Source of the DNA: Anaerolineales bacterium UBA6663
GTDB taxonomy: Bacteria; Chloroflexota; Anaerolineae; Anaerolineales; UBA6663
Direction: 5' to 3'
NCBI GenBank assembly: GCA_002455335.1
Contig: DKKP01000336.1
Coordinates: 1-11,894, forward strand
Length of the DNA stretch: 11,894 nucleotides
Within the stretch, counting starts at the first letter, position 1. Each line of letters opens with the position of its first letter. Under the pieces are notes generated by a model. The model searched no databases and was not told where the DNA came from. It saw nothing but the letters and a program-made list of their open reading frames with translations. The position numbers and the translations under genes were made by a program. This document shows positions 7,886-11,894 of the stretch, in pieces.

Positions 7886-8013
7886 TCCTGATCGACATCG
7901 AGGTCGAGTAAGGTGAGCCGGGGTGCTCCCCGTTATCAAGTCACGGGCGTGTTTGCGCCCGATCAAGGCGGCGGCCGAGAGGCCGCAACCAGGGTGGTAC
8001 CGCGGGAGTCTTG

Positions 8014-8051
8014 AGCTCTCGTCCCTGTTCGTTGTGGGGCGAGAGCTTTTT
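8014..8051 (+). terminator. T-box regulatory intrinsic terminator
   Basis: AGCTCTCGTCCC (8014-8025) pairs with GGGGCGAGAGCT (8036-8047) with one G-T wobble, around a 10-nt loop, and runs into a T-tract. It starts 10 nt after the T-box sequence. It is the default off structure; the upstream CCGCGG region can instead form the antiterminator when uncharged tRNA binds. Confidence 0.9.
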
Positions 8052-8086
8052 CATTGGGTGAGGCGCAGAAAGGGCTTGCTTGAGGG

Positions 8087-8117
8087 TTCTGTACACGGAT
8101 TGCACGGATGACACGGA
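8087..8117 (+). repeat. Left arm of 31-nt imperfect inverted repeat (three 9-nt units)
   Basis: The arm begins TTCTGT and contains three ACGGAT cores at a 9-nt period (ACACGGATT, GCACGGATG, then ACACGGA). It matches the reverse complement of 8513-8543 at 28 of 31 positions. The sequence just after it (GGATGGAG) supplies the ribosome-binding site of the enclosed gene. Confidence 0.9.
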
Positions 8118-8127
8118 TGGAGATCGA

Positions 8128-8505
8128 ATGGAAGCCAAAGCACTCATCCATGAAACGCTGACCTATGAGATCCGTGGGGTTCTGATGGAGGTGTACAACA
8201 CCCTGGGCACCGGGTTTCGTGAGGAGACCTATAAGCAGGCCGTGATCGCCGAACTCCGACGACGAGGCATCGGAACCGAGCGAGAGCAGCCTGTCCCGGT
8301 CATCTACAAAGGCGATGTGGTCGACACCTATCGTCTGGATATCCTGGTCGATGGGAAGGTCATATTGGAACTGAAAGCCGTAGAGGAGTTTCATCCACGG
8401 CATCGAGCACAAGTGCTTTCGTATCTGAAGGTGTCGGGGCTGAGATTGGGGCTCCTCGTGAATTTTGGGACCCATAAGCTACAGATTCAACGAATCATAC
8501 TGTAG
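8128..8505 (+). CDS. GxxExxY family protein (PD-(D/E)XK nuclease-like fold)
   Basis: This 125-residue protein matches the GxxExxY family at full length. The naming motif is G29-F-R-E32-E-T-Y35. It is followed by RLDILVDGKVILELKAV with D71, E81 and K83, which fits a PD-(D/E)XK-type active site. A C-terminal H-x-x-Q...YLK...GLLVNFG segment (residues 92-114) is typical of the family. The biological role is not established; nuclease activity is inferred from the fold, and some databases mislabel members as iron-transport proteins. The ATG at 8128 has GGAG 5 nt upstream; an in-frame TTG at 8080 would translate the repeat itself and is unlikely. The gene lies inside a 31-nt inverted repeat and downstream of the T-box terminator, so it should be read through together with ileS during isoleucine limitation. 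ileS follows 65 nt after its stop codon. Confidence 0.92.
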   Translation: MEAKALIHETLTYEIRGVLMEVYNTLGTGFREETYKQAVIAELRRRGIGTEREQPVPVIYKGDVVDTYRLDILVDGKVILELKAVEEFHPRHRAQVLSYLKVSGLRLGLLVNFGTHKLQIQRIIL

Positions 8506-8512
8506 TCAACGC

Positions 8513-8543
8513 TCCGTGTGATCCGTGAAATCCGTGTACCGAA
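8513..8543 (-). repeat. Right arm of 31-nt imperfect inverted repeat (three 9-nt units)
   Basis: Read on the minus strand this arm is TTCGGT followed by three ACGGA-containing units with the same 9-nt period as the left arm; 3 of 31 positions differ. It begins 7 nt after the enclosed stop codon and ends 13 nt before the ileS Shine-Dalgarno sequence (AGGAG at 8559-8563). In the mRNA the two arms could pair to form a long-range stem closing the cassette. Confidence 0.9.
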
Positions 8544-8570
8544 TGATCTGTGCACAAGAGGAGCTTCCGA

Positions 8571-11894
<3,324 letters not shown>

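Larger units (their letters stand above)
7741..8051 (+). promoter_or_regulatory. Isoleucine T-box riboswitch (transcription-terminating)
   Basis: The RNA can be folded by eye into a canonical T-box. In Stem I the lower helix CAGC (7747-7750) pairs with GCTG (7843-7846). K-turn strands GACGAC and TGA flank it, and GGAA (7757-7760) pairs with TTCC (7836-7839). The specifier loop has the S-turn AGTA (7764-7767) on one side and GAAAATCC on the other, placing the specifier ATC (Ile) at 7832-7834. CACG (7768-7771) pairs with CGTG (7824-7827). An AGCGAG bulge-like segment lies below an apical CCCGG/CCGGG stem (7791-7795/7807-7811) with a GGTG-containing loop. Hairpins follow at 7919-7932, 7944-7961 and 7971-7986 (GAGA loop). 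The conserved T-box sequence AGGGTGGTACCGCG is at 7991-8004; its TGGT matches tRNA ending ACCA, as expected for tRNA-Ile. Uncharged tRNA-Ile should stabilise the antiterminator and allow read-through into the two genes downstream. Confidence 0.93.
8087..8543. mobile_element. Inverted-repeat-flanked GxxExxY cassette inserted between T-box and ileS
   Basis: Two inverted arms (8087-8117 and 8513-8543) bracket one complete 125-codon gene and almost nothing else. The whole unit is 457 bp and lies between the T-box terminator and the ileS ribosome-binding site, where the riboswitch would normally lead straight to ileS. No transposase is encoded, and I saw no clear target-site duplication. If mobile, it is non-autonomous or moves by another route such as recombination at dispersed copies. 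The mobile interpretation is inference; the repeat-gene-repeat structure is directly visible. Confidence 0.5.

Noticed and set aside
8091..8117. Repeated ACGGAT units as a possible CRISPR remnant
   Set aside because: Units are 9 nt with no spacers, and the second array is inverted around a gene, unlike a CRISPR repeat-spacer layout.
7963..8475. 170-codon minus-strand frame across the T-box terminator and cassette
   Set aside because: It is antisense to the GxxExxY gene and crosses the riboswitch; no family similarity or ribosome-binding site was seen.

Overview
This is a GC-rich chromosomal segment (roughly two-thirds G+C by eye) with eight protein genes, a T-box riboswitch and a small repeat-flanked cassette. 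The gene set suggests a Chloroflexota-type (Anaerolineae-like) bacterium: a transcription-terminating T-box outside the Firmicutes, a URO-D family methyltransferase-like protein, a Tat-exported solute-binding protein and an atypical IleRS. That assignment is inference, since no rRNA or other marker is present.

Layout. Positions 1-3762 are all on the minus strand. They hold the start of a Tat-exported type I periplasmic solute-binding protein (cut by the window edge), a PAS-GAF-HD-GYP protein likely to hydrolyse cyclic di-GMP, and an extended-SDR NAD(P)-dependent epimerase/reductase. A 170-bp divergent intergenic region follows. On the plus strand, a membrane protein with an Asp-box tail (3933-4862) lies 22 nt upstream of a URO-D family protein (4885-5913) that carries the zinc-ligand pattern of corrinoid methyltransferases. 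A perfect 15-bp hairpin separates these from a convergent minus-strand gene for a small, internally duplicated acidic protein (5967-6446). That gene has a two-copy, 11-bp-period direct repeat in its promoter region. A LacI-family regulator (6710-7702) then runs rightward.

The most interesting part is 7730-11894. An isoleucine T-box leader can be read almost element by element: Stem I with K-turn, AGTA S-turn and an AUC specifier, then the T-box sequence, then an intrinsic terminator. The next gene is not ileS. It is a 125-aa GxxExxY (PD-(D/E)XK-like) protein enclosed by a 31-nt imperfect inverted repeat, each arm built of three 9-nt ACGGAT-containing units. ileS starts 28 nt after the right arm and runs off the window end close to its natural C-terminus. 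A self-contained repeat/nuclease-fold cassette therefore appears to sit inside a tRNA-sensing operon, and its gene should be induced together with ileS when charged tRNA-Ile falls. The IleRS itself has a non-standard HIGH region, a non-standard KMSKS loop and an extra segment of about 46 residues.
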